Source: Takashimella koratensis (taxonomy: Eukaryota > Basidiomycota > Tremellomycetes > Trichosporonales > Tetragoniomycetaceae). Taken from it: DNA of 64,000 nt. A program made the translations under genes and the position numbers. This document shows positions 1 through 12,494 of this stretch, in pieces. The DNA lies in NCBI GenBank assembly GCA_003116875.1, contig BCKT01000008.1, positions 537,924-601,923 on the forward strand, given 5' to 3'. The notes under the pieces were generated by a model that was given only the letters and a program-made list of their open reading frames with translations, was not told where the DNA came from and did not search any database. The first letter of the stretch is position 1; each line of letters begins with the position of its first letter.

Positions 1-1834
1 TTGATGGCCAACTCGTCGCGGACCTGCTCCATCTCGGCTTCGAAAGAGTTTCGACGGGCGGTAAAGGCCTTGTGACTGTCAGCGACAACCCAATAACACT
101 TTGTAAACCTACCTCCATCTCTTCTCGGTAGATAGCGTGAGCTTGCTTTTCACCTTGCAACTCATCTCTAACAGCTGCGCACTCGGCTTCCAACGTATCG
201 ACGGTTTTCTCGAGATCACGAACTTTTTCTGCATTGTCGAAAGTGTTCTGCTGCAGACGTTTGCCGACGCTTTCGAGCTCCTCCTCCAATGCAGAGACCT
301 TGTTCTCGAGGTCATTGGTATCGCTAACGGGCTTGAGGATGGGCGACGAAGGCAAGGGGATCGTTCGTCTGAGAGCTGCAATCTCATCTTCCTTCTCTGA
401 CAACTGCTCGTCCACGTCCTCGAGCTGTTTGCGCAACCGCTCGTTCTCCCGCTGAAGCTGGCGAGTCGACTTGTCGGCGGAAGAGGATGTGTTCGCAGTG
501 GATCGATCGGCAAGGTCTGTCTCCAGAGATTGTACCTGAGCGCGGAGTGTCTTGATCTCGTCCTCGTGATCGCAAGTTCGCGCCCCTTGTGCCGGGGCCG
601 GCTCGACCGATTCAAGTGCTTCAATTTCCCTGTCCTTCTCCGCAATCTTGTCCTTGAGCGAGGCAATCTTGGAGCGCAGCTGGGCACACTCTGCTTCTAC
701 CGCTGTGAGCGCCTTCGTCGCCTTCTGGTCATCTCCTCCACTTCCTTGCTCAGCAAATCGACGGAGATCTTCGACTTCGAACGTGAGATCCTCGACTTTG
801 CTCTTGAGGTCCGCAACCTCGGTAAGGTGACGCTTCTCAAGCGCCATCTTCTCATTGACAAGCTTGTCCATGTCGCGCTTGACGTTAGTGAGTTGAGTCT
901 TTGACATGTCGAGGGAGGCTAAGTCGGATTGCTTGTCGCTCCGGAGAGCCTCGATTTCTGCTTGCAGGTCTTGGATCTGGTTACTCGAGTTGACGGATGA
1001 GGCACGTCGTCGATTGCGACCACCTTGCGGCCGAGCGGGCGAAGATAGTGCACTGGAGGTGGATGTTCGCATGGACTGGAGTCGTGTCAGCAGAGTGATA
1101 TTTGTTACACCATGTCACTTACTTTGACTTGATCCTCAAGCTTGGCCTTCTCCAACCTTTCTCGCTCCAACTCTCTTTCCAGATCCTTCATCCTTGCTTG
1201 CATCTTCGCATCTCCTTGCTGTTGCCGAGAGGACCCTGCAGACGCTGTTGAGCGCTCCCAGTCGAGCTCTGTAGAAGAAAAGTTAGGCTGACACTGGTCA
1301 CCGGCCAATTGCAGCCACTCACGGTCGTCCAGCTTCTTGTTTTCCTTGATCATCGATTTCAACTCGTCTTGCGTGCTCCGGTGCGACGTCTCCAAGTTGG
1401 CATGTTGCAGCTGAAGCTTGGACAGTTCCTATCGTACCCGTCAGCCTCGGCGCACACCTGGAGAGATCACTCTCTACTCACAATCTTCGCAGTCGTCGCT
1501 GCCTTCTCTGCCTTGTCGGCCCGATCTGCCTCAGTCTGTAGCTGGAGACGATTTAGCACAATGCGGGAGCAAAGCTGAACTCACCTTGAAGAGCGCAGTC
1601 TCCGCCGCACGCTTCGACTCCGCTGAGTCCTCCTCCTTCTTTCGCATCTCGTTTTGCAGCGATGTCAATTGAGCATCTGAGATATGATGATTGAGCAGGA
1701 GTCGTTCCAATGGTTGATCACAACCATGTCCGATTCAAGGAAGAGAGCCCAGAGTTCCACTTACCCCTTTCCGACACCTGCTGCTTGAGGTGCTTGATCT
1801 GGCGATCGAGCCCATCCGAACCGATGAAAGACAT
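1..1834 (-). CDS. Coiled-coil protein, 3' part cut off by the window edge
   Basis: The ATG at 1834 opens a protein beginning MSFIGSDGLDRQIKHLKQQV. The frame continues through several exons joined by short GT-AG introns, for example intron 112-69, and runs off the left edge. The visible part is almost entirely heptad-like, with long stretches of Glu, Lys, Arg, Gln and Leu such as DLERELERERLEKAKLEDQV. A short basic, serine-rich break (GGRNRRRASSVNSSN) interrupts it. This indicates an extended coiled coil of the kind found in cytoskeletal, spindle-pole or vesicle-tethering proteins. No catalytic domain, signal peptide or membrane segment is visible. I do not recognise the family and assign no function. 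The start was chosen because it is the first ATG in frame with the coiled coil and is followed by a clean donor (GTAAGT). Confidence 0.8.
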
Positions 1835-2600
1835 GGTTCCGATTTAGCTCGACGACTGAGCTGTGAGATGGGAGTTGGGGGGTGGGTAGATGGAGATGGT
1901 GATGGTTGTTGTTCCCGAAAATCAAAGTCAATCGCGCTCTTGTTTACATTGGCCGCAAGATCACGTGATGTTCTTTCGGAAATGTCAGTGCTCATTTATT
2001 CTAAAATTCGTATTCGTTTTTACTTCGGCGGTAGTCCCGAATCTTGGGTGCAGGAAGGCTAGAGCCAAGCGGAGATAGTCTTCGGAGGAGCATGTGCTTC
2101 CGAGTGAGTACTGTATGCATACGCGAGGGCGTGGGTGAGGGAAGGAGTGATTTGTAAGCGAGTGGGGTCCCATTTAGACTGCTATATGCGCAGCTAGTGC
2201 CAAGGTGAGTCGACAACCACAAGCGTAATAACCGGACCGGCAATAACCAATGACGCCATTTCTGACTCTTTAATCTTCTCTCAGACCCCAGACCCCAGAC
2301 AGTTGCCTAAGACCAGAGATGTCTGACTACAATCCACATGTTCCAACGACTCGGTCTGCTGACCATGCAATACCTCTGGCCTTTAACCACCGACGTCGGA
2401 TCCCCCACTCGGCTGGGACTGAGACTTCCTTCTGCGCTGACGCCAGACATGACCGTAGCGTCGTCTGCCCTCCTTCATGGAGCAACCAGCTGGTCATGGG
2501 GGGCGAGTGGGACATAAATACATGAGGACAACAAGACCGGACAAAGTTTTGCTGCTTCTTGTTCTGGTCCCCAACCACCCTCACCGCGACCAACCACACG
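1835..2600. other. Divergent intergenic region between the coiled-coil and glycosidase-like genes
   Basis: There is no supported gene here. The region should carry the promoters of the leftward coiled-coil gene and the rightward secreted glycosidase-like gene. It contains a short direct repeat (AGACCCC twice, near 2284-2300) and a TATA-like element at 2513-2520. Confidence 0.6.
2513..2520 (+). promoter_or_regulatory. TATA-like element of the secreted glycosidase-like gene
   Basis: The sequence CATAAATA lies about 85 bases before the chosen ATG at 2601, a plausible distance for a core promoter with a short leader. The position is inferred from sequence only. Confidence 0.4.
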
Positions 2601-5168
2601 ATGCTCGCTCACTTGCTCCTTCCTTTGCTCGGGCTCACGCTCACCGTTGCGCAAAACTCCAGTGCGGGGCTGGAAGTCGGTCCCGTCGACTTTGGCGGTT
2701 ACAACGACTACATCTACAGAGACAACGTGACGGCTGCGCAGATTGTAGTGACCGAGTGAGTAGAAGTTGGCGCACTCGTCTGTTGTGAGGAGAATCGCTG
2801 ACCAGATGGCGTCGCAGCACCTCGTCTTCCTCGCCGTCTCGATTCGTCACCGCTTTCCCAAATGGTAACACTGGCGCCCTGGTGTACTTTGTCCCGCAGA
2901 ACAACCAGACCGTCGGGACGACTCTGGATTTTTCCTCTGTGAAGAGCACTTCGGGGGCGTACAACCAGACCGGGATCACTGGGAACTTATCTCTCTCCAA
3001 CGACGTCGACTTTGGGGTGACCTTGAGTAGGTTCTCGTGTTCTTTGCCCCCTTTTGGCACAAACTCAACTGACACTGTATGACAGTCGGGAGCGTCAGAA
3101 CTCTGCGCGACTATGTCGAGTCCGGCGGGACCGTCTTCCACACTATCTTCAACTACACTCTCGGTTCGTATACCAACACGAGCGTCGAGCTTGTCCGTAA
3201 TTGGATCAACGGGTCAACGGTGCAGTATTTCACCTTTGAGGCGAGCAACGGCGTCTTCACCGTCTCTCAATCAGACAACAAGACCATTGCGCCCAATATC
3301 ACCCTTTCCCGCGTGAACACAACGGCCAATATCACGCTGCAGTTCACGAGCACGTTCAACTTCACCACGACGACCCCGGCGACACCGTACGTTCCGCTTG
3401 AGGGACTAGGTGCGAGCCAACTGTTTGGAGCGAAAGCGAATTCGACGAATATCTCGACCTCCGTCTTGTCTGCCATCCAGAATGCTTCGGTGGTCAACCA
3501 GCTGGCGTTCCTTGGCTACACTGAAAAGTTCTTGGCAGGTGGTTGGCGCTTCCTCACGTGTGAGTAGGGCAATACGAGTTGGTTTATGACTTGGCCTCGC
3601 TAATGCTTTTCCATACAGACTTTGGACGAGATACCATGCTCAGCTTGAAGCTTCTAGATTCTGTACTTTCGACGACCTCGACCGAGGCTATCCTCGCGGC
3701 AGTACTTGAACGCGCCAACATCACTAACGGCCAGCTATGCCACGAGGAGACCATTGGCGACTATGCCTCGTTCATCAGTGAGCCCCGCCTTCTTACTATT
3801 GACGGCAAGCTGACCAATGACTACAGACATGGAGAACGGACAGGCTTACCTCGGCAACGAGCCCTCTTACAGCTACGTCATGCTCGATACCGACTTCCTA
3901 CTCCTCCCTGTTCTGTCCGACTACCTCTTGACCGCCGGTTCCAACGCCACTACCTTCCTGAACACCCAGTCCTCCCTTGTAAATGGGACTTTCCGTGACC
4001 TTCTCTTACTCAACGTCAACAACGTGCTTAATCTCTCCACTCCATTTGCTCAGAACCCGACGGTCGCCAACCTCGTGCCGATCCGGAGCTACCCGGTGGG
4101 CGATTGGCGAGACTCCAACACGGGTCTGGGGTACGGCGTGTATCCTTTCGACGTGGAGTGTGCTCTCATTCCGGCGGCGTTACGAGCGATCGGGAACCTC
4201 GCAAGCGCAGGTCTGTTGCCGAGCAACTACACGAACGCGAGTACTTATGCCGGGGTATGGGAGACCGAGGCTTGGCCGCTGTTCAAAGTCTCCATCGACC
4301 CTTCGACTGCTTCGTCCCGGCTCAACAACTACGTCACCCAGGCGAACCTGTCCCAAGCTCTCCTCTACTCTGCAGGGAGTTTGAACAACTCGCAGACCGT
4401 GACGACGAACACCAGTGCTGCATGGGGGGTTGATGTGATTGGCTCAAGCGGCGGGAATGGGAACGGTACCAATTCGACATTCTTCGCTCTTTCCTTGAAC
4501 CCCGACGGAACGCCCGTGGAGGTTTTGCATAGCGACCTCAGTTTCCTCATGCTGTATGGGAATAACGTCTCGTCGACTGTGATGGAAGCTGTCGTTGAGG
4601 CTCTGCAGCCTTACCCTCGCGGACTTCTCACCAACGTCGGGATGGTTGTCGCAAACGCCGCGTACGATGCCAACACTACGAACATTCAAGTCTTCAATAA
4701 CTTGCAGTACCAAGGTACGCCTATCTGAAGCTTATCTCAGGACCCAAGCTATTAAATATGATCTCTCGCTTATACTACCCTCCTCCTTCAACAGGCGCAG
4801 TGTCCTGGTCGTTCCAGCAAGGCATGATGGCTGCCGGCCTATCTCGCCAGCTTGGGCTATGTGGACTCTCCCCGACCACACAAGTGACGACGCCCTCAGG
4901 ATCCACCCCGACTTGGTGCAACAACACCGCACTGACGACCGCGCTCACGCAGGCCCAGACTAGGTTGTGGGACAGTATCGCAGGTTCAGAGTCGGTTCTA
5001 TACACAGAGGTCTGGAGTCCAGTGTTTGCGAATGGGACGTTCACGATTGGCGACCTCGGCGCGATCAGTCCAGAGGGCACCGAAGGTGACGCGTTCCAGC
5101 TATGGAGTTATGGGTTTTTGGCTCAGGTCGATCCGCGTACCGGCAAACCCGTCGCTGCTGGATTCTGA
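2601..5168 (+). CDS. Secreted, heavily N-glycosylated six-hairpin glycosidase-like protein
   Basis: The exons 2601-2755, 2818-3026, 3086-3559, 3619-3777, 3827-4714 and 4795-5168 join in frame to about 752 residues. The start MLAHLLLPLLGLTLTVAQ is a typical signal peptide; an upstream in-frame ATG at 2559 would spoil it. The central block GGWRFLTYFGRDTM, spliced across 3559/3619, is followed by CHEETIGDYASF and YVMLDTDFLLLPVL. These resemble (alpha/alpha)6 toroid glycosidases of the glycogen-debranching-like kind, where conserved acidic residues in such segments catalyse glycan cleavage. About 30 N-X-S/T sequons are present, so the mature protein should be strongly glycosylated. The likely place of action is outside the cell or in the wall. 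The substrate cannot be read from sequence, and a glutaminase-like or other six-hairpin family remains possible. The gene ends 134 bases from the convergent ZUP1 stop. Confidence 0.8.
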
Positions 5169-5302
5169 GAGATTCACGGACGCTAAAATCGACAAGCACA
5201 ATGATAGTATCGACGTGTACGTCCCATGCATCTGATATACAGTACAACATACATCCTCGGTATAATTTCTCTACAAAAGCCTCATGGATTGGCGGACCTG
5301 GG

Positions 5303-7547
5303 CTACTCGTACACATGTCTGCTGTGAATCACTCGCCTCTCCCTCTTCTCTGCTTCCGTCAATATCGGACCTCCGGTGAACGCTAGGACCTGATACGCCG
5401 CGTGATTACTGCTCTTGTCAATTCTCAACTCACCCCATTGATACATCCTCGACTTTGCACCACTTCACATACCTTAGCGTGCTCAAGTTGACTCTAAACA
5501 CCTTGAGCGCCTCGGTAGGGCTGCCACTCGCTCCTGGACCTGTGACCTTCTTCTTCGCCTCTTTGACTTTCTTCCTCACCCATCCTCCGCTGCCCAACTC
5601 TTCGCCTTCGTCCGGTTCGGCCGCGTCATCTCCTTCGGCTGTCCGAACACGCTTCGACGACGAAGGTAGGGCGTATACTTCCGACGCGCCGTTCGTGTAG
5701 GGTGGTGAGAATTCGGCACGATCACAGCTTTGCGTGGCTTTGCCTAGGTGCGGAATTCCGGCGATCCCTGTGGATCTCACCTCACGAGGCACAGACCTGA
5801 CTATTTAGCGTTGCCGGACAGAGTTACAACGACTCACCGTCCCGGATCAAACAAAAGGAGGTTGATATCTCCTCGCCCAGTCTCCTCATACCCCACAATC
5901 GTCCGAGAATGGCCCAAATGCTGTCCACATTAGACCGGCCGCGAGCGATCACAAGGCTATCGAGACTCACTTGAAGGATCATGGGATACTTTGGGGACAT
6001 TCTTACCACCTCGCCTCGACCTTTACCGCTGTCTCCAGTTCTCATGAGTACATCGAACGCCGTGCCATCGGTTGAGCCCTGTGAAGTGTCCTCGGCCTAA
6101 GATGAATCAGATTTCTGACGAACGATAATAACGCAGCTAACTCACGAAGTACCGTCGCACCCAGTTCTGTAGGATATGGTGAGTTGGCATAGTCGACTTT
6201 GCCCCAGGCTTGCGATCTCTAGGCTTGGGGAAGTCGTCTACACGTTAGTGACGAGTGCGTGATATGACTTACAAATATCACATGGGATACCAAGGAAAGT
6301 GAACATGGCGTAGAGGTCTGTTCAATGGTCAGCAACAAAACTTCGGCGGAGACAAAAAGGAGAGACTTACCACTGGTCCCGATCCATTTCCGAGTGCCGA
6401 GAAGCTTGCCATTAAAGTGATCCTTGCCCGCCACGTCGTAGCCTATCACAATCAGTCGACCGAACTTGTGAACTGCGTGAGAACTTACCAGCACTCCATG
6501 CACTCTCGATCCACCGCTGAATTTTCCGAACGCCCGGGTCGGTTCCGTCTACGTTCCTCGAGAAGATTGGTCGATACGACGGTTGACCAATCAAGAGAGA
6601 AGAGATTACCATCAGAGCGTTGCGGTATCCACATCCCCAGCCTAGTCAAGTCGCAACACCCAGCTTGTCAGCATTGGATCTTGGCTTGGGAGTCGAGTAC
6701 CCACCCATGTCAAAGTTCCAAGCGCCCTTGATGTGGACAGTATTTCGAGAGAGGACAGCAGATCGAGTCGTTCCTTGCGATACGCTTGCTCTCAAAACCT
6801 TTTCAAGGACAGGTATCACCCCTGTTGCAGCGTCAGCAGATACATTTACCAGAGAGGGACTCACCTGGAGAGAAGTTGGAGGGTACATCCTCGGCTCGAC
6901 CGTTCACCGGGTCCCACCTGGCTTCTTTCAGCTTTAGCTCAAACACGTCGGTAACGACCTGCTCACCACTTGTCGCCTTTGGAAACAGGAATCACCGACC
7001 AGGTCCCCTTCGACCCTTCCCAACCTGCTGCGACGGAATCATCGTTCGCCGCTTGACCAGTCGCGCGCATGGCTTCCTCGGTGTAGATAAACTCGGCGTC
7101 ATCGGGCTCGCCCCTCCCATCCACTCCCCATTCCATCGAGCTTCCAGGTGTTCGCCCGTCTACCCATGTCAGAAGATGACATGAATACTGTTTCACGACT
7201 TACCTAGACAGTCGCTGACGTGTACGTTCTTCTGCGTTTCAGAGTACACACGGAGGGATTGACCACAGACTGGACAGCTATCCATGCTGGACCTATCAGC
7301 GCCATACCAAGTGGATGTATTCTTACTTTTGCTGGCCATCACTTTTCAGAGTGTCACCTGTTATCTCAACATCGAACTGTGCGCCTTGACCCGAGTCTAC
7401 AGGCCATGGTCCCCCGTCGTCACCGTCGTCAGCGTTGCCGCCTATTCCATTTCCTTGGTCGCCGCTCTCGAAATGGCTATTGACATGGTGTGTGAATGCC
7501 GACTGATCGGCGTTGACCTGCTCCTCGCACACGGGACACTGCGGCAT
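5303..7547 (-). CDS. ZUP1: ZUP1-type K63-specific deubiquitinase (peptidase family C78)
   Basis: The N-terminus (ATG at 7547) has two zinc-finger-like motifs. The first is CPVCEEQVNADQSAFTHHVNSH and the second, after an intron, is SCPVCGQSLRVYSETQ followed by a His and Cys; both resemble ubiquitin-binding fingers. The C78 papain-like domain follows, with the catalytic-Cys motif WGCGYRNALMVISSLL near 6600, and LQHAGHSRTIVGYE, which carries the catalytic His, with LLLFDPG near 5850-5950. In humans this family cleaves long K63-linked ubiquitin chains and acts in replication stress and DNA repair. The last exon is joined by the intron 5472-5409 (donor GTATGT), giving a C-terminus YQVLAFTGGPILTEAEKRER that fits the family. 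Reading through that intron instead gives an early stop at 5430. An in-frame upstream ATG at 7700 exists, but the finger directly after 7547 favours the shorter start. Confidence 0.85.
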
Positions 7548-7879
7548 GCCTTGTGGGTACGGGGTGGGATAAAAATGGAGGAGCAAAGCAAGGAGAGACC
7601 TGTGCTTGCAGCTGTGCTGATTGCAGCTTGTCAACACTGCGGGGTCCCCAGGGTGTGTAGCATCCATCACGTGACCTCTTCTCTCTCGGATCTCTAGCAA
7701 TGGCGTGCCGTATCCGACGTCCCAATTCCCGAAAAAATCCAGTCAAACTATCCACCCCATCCACCACCCTTCTCTCATCTTTATCTCTTCATCTCTACTC
7801 TCAACTCTAGATCCCCTCGACTGTTCTCATTGGCCTTTACCTCATTGCCTCTCCAGCTCCCGGAATCACCCCATCGATC
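7548..7879. promoter_or_regulatory. Shared divergent promoter region, ZUP1 / TOM13-like
   Basis: This 332-base region separates two divergent start codons. The part next to the TOM13-like start is pyrimidine-rich (repeated TCTC and CACC stretches between about 7740 and 7860), as expected of a fungal leader. No clear TATA box was seen. Confidence 0.5.
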
Positions 7880-9514
7880 ATGTCAGACACTAGAGACCAG
7901 GCGCAGCACGACCTTGTCGCTGCTGGGATCGAGGATTCGCTCGGGGTGAGTGTAAAGCCAAAAGCGCGCAGGCGGGATCGGTTGAGCGGCTGAGGCTTTG
8001 TGGATGTATAGGAGGGAGGTCATGAGGGGGATGTCAATTGGAGGGATGCAACTTGAGGCTACATCTATTATATTGCCGCAACAAGAGTCTTGGCATCACT
8101 TCTGATACATTTTGTGCTTCCGCTGACGAATTTCCCATGGCACAGGCTGCTCTGTCTAGCTCATTTACCCTCCCTCCCACTGAGCCCAAGCCCAAGCCGG
8201 CTTCTACTTCGACCGACTCCGCTCCTACCCCCGTTTCCGACTCCGCACCTACCGAGCCCGCCGGGCCCGAGGTTGAAGACTGGAAACCGTCTTACGAGGC
8301 GAACCTTGCTCACTGGCGCGCTGAAGCTGACGTTGCGCGTGAGAAAGCCGCCGCTACTCGGAAGCGATACGAGGACGAGGCTGCCTCTTCCGCGCGTGCC
8401 GAGTCGGACAAGGCGAGCGCGGCGAAGCGTGCCGCAGAGGCAGCTAGGAAGGAGACGGAGCAGGCCGAGAGGCTGAAGCGGCTCCTCGAGGAGGGCGCGG
8501 AAGCCAGTGGGCGACGAGGAGTAGGGTCCAGCAGAGCGAAGGAGGAGAGGGAGAAGAAAGTGAAAGAGGCCTGGGAATTGGTCAAGGGCGCAGGTGAACA
8601 GGAGGCGGTAGAGCATGTTACCGACGCGAGAGGGGTTATGGAGGCTGATAAGGGGGTGGCTACTGTCTCGGGCCAGTCAAAGGGAGCTGTTGCGCAAGTG
8701 AGTTTGGTCTCGCTTTACTTGGTTTAGTCTGGTACCTCCATAGTGCACAACGGTGGCGTTGTACGGTATCTTCTAACATTCGTTACACTCACTGACGCTC
8801 TGCTCCTCGGCTCAACCTTGCCAGACCGCATACGATCCTACGACATCTACTGAGCCTGTTCCTCCGGCACTACAAGACGTCACGCCCTCGCCCGAGCTGC
8901 CTCTCCCTTCCGAGTCCGCGACGCTCTCACGCCACTCGGCTACCTCGCAGGCATGGGAAGAGATCTCTGGCGATCTTTCATCCGGCGAAGACCTGTCCCC
9001 TCCACGCACAGGTTCGTCAGGCGACGACCTGCCGACTGCCGACGCTGGGCGGTCCGTGCCAGGGACCCGCGGTCTAACGCAGTCTGACGCCTCGTATGCG
9101 AAACTCCCGAGCACTCAGCCCGCGCCCGCACCTGCATCAGGCTCCGGACCCGCCGTCATCCACCCAGCAGCCACGGGTGGCATCGTTGCAGCGACCGCGG
9201 CGACGGCTGCCGCAGCAACAGGCTACGAGCCCCCAAGCCTCACTTTGTCCCTGTTCACAGCCCCATCGCACCTCACGTTCCCCCGTGTCCTCGCGGTGCT
9301 GGGCATCAACCTCGTCCTCCCATTCATCAACGGCGTCATGTACGGCTTTGGTGAGATCTTTGCGCGCGAGACAGTCGGCGTCGCGAGGTTGTGGTGGCGC
9401 GGCGAACGAGCGTTGTTTGGTTGGTGGAGAGGTGGGGCTAGGAGTTCGACGGATTTCGGCGCCGGGAGGGGCGTCGCGGGCGTCGGACTCAGTGGGAGCG
9501 GAAGTTTCCCATGA
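7880..9514 (+). CDS. TOM13/MIM1-like mitochondrial outer-membrane import protein with a long N-terminal extension
   Basis: The exons 7880-7945, 8146-8697 and 8825-9514 join in frame to 435 residues. The C-terminal part contains VLAVLGINLVLPFINGVMYG followed by FGEIFARE. This matches the TOM13/Mim1 signature: a single membrane helix with small-residue motifs that helps insert helical proteins into the mitochondrial outer membrane. Everything before it is extra compared with yeast Mim1, which is about 113 residues. The extra part has a Pro/Ser/Thr-rich segment, a charged Ala/Glu/Lys coiled coil (about residues 75-190) and a Ser/Pro/Ala-rich linker. A short Arg/Trp/Gly-rich tail follows the helix. 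Mitochondrial location is inferred from the domain. The intron boundaries give an open frame with no phase conflict. Confidence 0.8.
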
Positions 9515-9942
9515 GGGAGGTGAACGGGGAGGTGTGAAGAGGAAGGCGCCAGAAAACGACAAGTTTGATACACGACTATGCGAAGTATAGGTACCCCGTA
9601 ATGGAGCTGAGAATAGATGGAGCTCTGCCTAGAGTAGTTTGGGATACAACTTTCGCCTCTGCTATATCGGGCGACAGGAATTTAACTGAAAACGATGCAT
9701 ACACAAGAGTCAAGACACCACAAGTAACTACCGAGTAAACTCCTATCACAAGTGACTGATATCCTTGAATGGCTTATGGCACGAAGGCAAGAATCGCCGG
9801 ATTTCATGGTGACCGTGCGAAGAACCGGAAAAACAGGGGACGATGAATGTGTTGGGAGTACAATCGACTCAAAAACTCGGAATGTGGTCCTAGTCGGTCG
9901 CTGTGGTGGTCGCGCGCGCTAGTGCTCTCGGTACGCTCGCGG
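9515..9942. other. Convergent 3' region between the TOM13-like and BRD8-like genes
   Basis: No gene was found. The two stop codons face each other across 428 bases, which should hold both 3' untranslated regions and polyadenylation sites. No stem-loop or repeat stands out. Confidence 0.5.
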
Positions 9943-12455
9943 TCATCGAGCGACATGGTGTTGAACGTTTTTGAAATGTGCAATCTTGTCTTCACAGAAT
10001 TCCAGCATCTCCTTGGCCATATCGTACACCGCCGTCCTGGGTCGGTTGTACATCATTGCGTTGCTAGTGTTGGCAAGGGCAAGGAGGAAGGTATGATGGT
10101 GTTTTGGATTTTTATTTCGGTTTTGGTCAGCGACGGGTTGAATGGATGAATGGGTGGTCGGATGGATAACTTTCCACTCACGCAAAGATCAATCGAGTGT
10201 CTCGAGTGAATTCTTCAATCGTGGTGATGGTTCCATCTTTGATCCGCATCTTGACCGTCCGCAGGTCCATCGGGCGCTTGACGATCTCAAAGTAATCCGG
10301 AGCATCGTTCTGCAAACCCATCATCAATTGAAGACAATCATCAGCATACGCTTTATTGAACCAATCACGAATTATCACCCAATGGTACACGCACCTTTCG
10401 GACCGGGTTCATGAACACGTTCCCATTCCGATGCTCGGAGATACTGTCGAACAAGCTGTTGAGGAGCTTTTGCATATGCTTTTGTGCGCGCGGAGACGAG
10501 TGTCGTGCTGATCTGGAGGCTCGAGTCGAGAGTCCGCCGCTGGCTGAAGGTGGTTCGGACGGAGTATCGGGTGGTTGACCCGCATCGGGATCTTCATCGA
10601 CCGATTCGCGCTGAGCTAGCGGTCACAGGGTGTCAGCAAGGATCAAGTCAAAGAGAAACATCGTCACAAAACACCCAACCATTGACTCACTCCTCGTTGA
10701 ACCTCGCTTGCTCCGCCGGTCACCGGACGGTGTCGCCAGTGAACCGACTGCCGACAGCGGTTCCTGCTTGACCACATCCGACTGCCTCTTCCTCGCTGAG
10801 ACTCTTGTGCTCCTCCTCTCTTCCTCTGCCTCCTCTTCCGCATCCTCCTCCTCCTCCGCCGCCTCTGCTTCTGTTTCTTCCTCCCCTCCTTCCTCATCAT
10901 CCTCTTGTTCTTCCTTCACCGCGACCCCGTCCCGCCCACGCCCGCTGCGTGTCGCCGCTGCACGACGGGTAGTAGCCACCGGAGTCGCCGAGGTCGTCGA
11001 CGACGCTGCCGACTGTGCTCGTCGCGATGTAGATGCGGGCGGAGAGAGATCACGGCTGAGGGCATGGAGGTGGGTCGGGGATTCCATTGAAGCGCCGCCC
11101 TTTTTCGCAACGGTCGCTCGTTTCGACATTCGCCGACCACGTCCTGTCGGTTCGGGATCTTCTTGCTCTTCATCCTTGTCCTCCTCCTTGTCCTCTTTCT
11201 CATCACCCTTGTCATCCTCGTCCTCCTTGTTTTCATCCCTCTCCTCATCCTTTTCCTTATCCTCCTCATCTTTGTCCTCTTCATCGGATAACGACGGAGA
11301 CACTAGAATCGTTGGCGACGTCCCCCTCAGACCCCTCTTCGCAGGCCGCGCGACCGTCACCTCGGCCTTTCGCTTCTGTCCTCTCGTGGACGCAGACGTG
11401 ACGAGCGACTCGCTAGGCGCGGGCGAGTCTGCAGCCACCGAAGCAGACGCCGACTCGCCACCTCGAGTTCGTGATTTAGACACAGGCGCGGTGTCCGCTG
11501 TTTCTCGGTCTGCGGCAGCACCGGGGGATGGAGGGGGTGATAATTCCGAGACTGGGGCAGAGTTTGCTGGTGAAACTGGTTGAGGATCTCGAGCGTCGGG
11601 CTTGTCTTCTGCGTCGTCGATTTCCATCGCCTCGTCTGCCTCTTCGTCTGCTTTCTCCTCGACGACTTGTGTTTTGCCATTTGCGTGAGCTGGCTCCTCC
11701 GTTGGCGATTCGCTGTCTCCGACGTCGACCTCCTTGTCTTCCTCCTTGCCCGTCCGCCTACCCTTCCCGCCCTCGTCCTTGTCCTCCTGCTCGGGACCAT
11801 CCATATGAGCCTCCGCCTCCTCCTCTTCCGCTTTGACGCCGTTGTCATTTGCAGCCGGAGTACTTTCGACCTTCTCTTCATCCGTGACAGGGCCAGCGGC
11901 AACGGCCTTCTGGATCTCCTCGGCAGCCGGCACCCACGCGTCGACTGTCTTCTTGCCGTACCGCTTGACCAGTGAAGCCCGGATATCAGACATGATGGAG
12001 GTATCCAGCTCGCCCGATTTGATTTGGTTGATCTCGGTCATGAGTGATCTGCTCAAAGTAGCGAGATCACGGGTTGATGTGGATAAAATGTCAGTCAGCA
12101 CCACGAGCTACCATGCGGAGAGTCAAATGAGGGAGGCGGGGAGGTCAAGAGTAAAAGGAGATGCCAAAGTGTGATAGGGGAGAGACTTACGTGAATCGCT
12201 GTTCGTAGGCGGCTATGTCATCTTTGAGCTCCTGCATCCTTGCGACGTAGAAAGTCTGCGCCAGACGTAGGTTCACTTTGGCTGAGTATTCAAGTCAGAA
12301 TGAACTCTATTTCGTCAAGAGCTCATGAACACTTACCAAGCGGCTTCATCGCGTCCGGTGCGGGCCTGTAACAAAGTTCAGCTTAGAACCTTGAATCACT
12401 TGCGTCTCTTCCCGAATCAGGCCACCTCTCTCCCCTCTCCACAAGCTCAACTTGA

Positions 12456-12494
<39 letters not shown>

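Noticed and set aside
2559..2600. Upstream ATG at 2559 as start of the glycosidase-like gene
   Set aside because: It would add 14 residues before the hydrophobic core and spoil the signal peptide that starts cleanly at 2601.
10630..11583. Long plus-strand serine-rich frame (317 codons)
   Set aside because: It is the complement of the acidic low-complexity region of the BRD8-like gene, and polyserine is the expected shadow of such codons.
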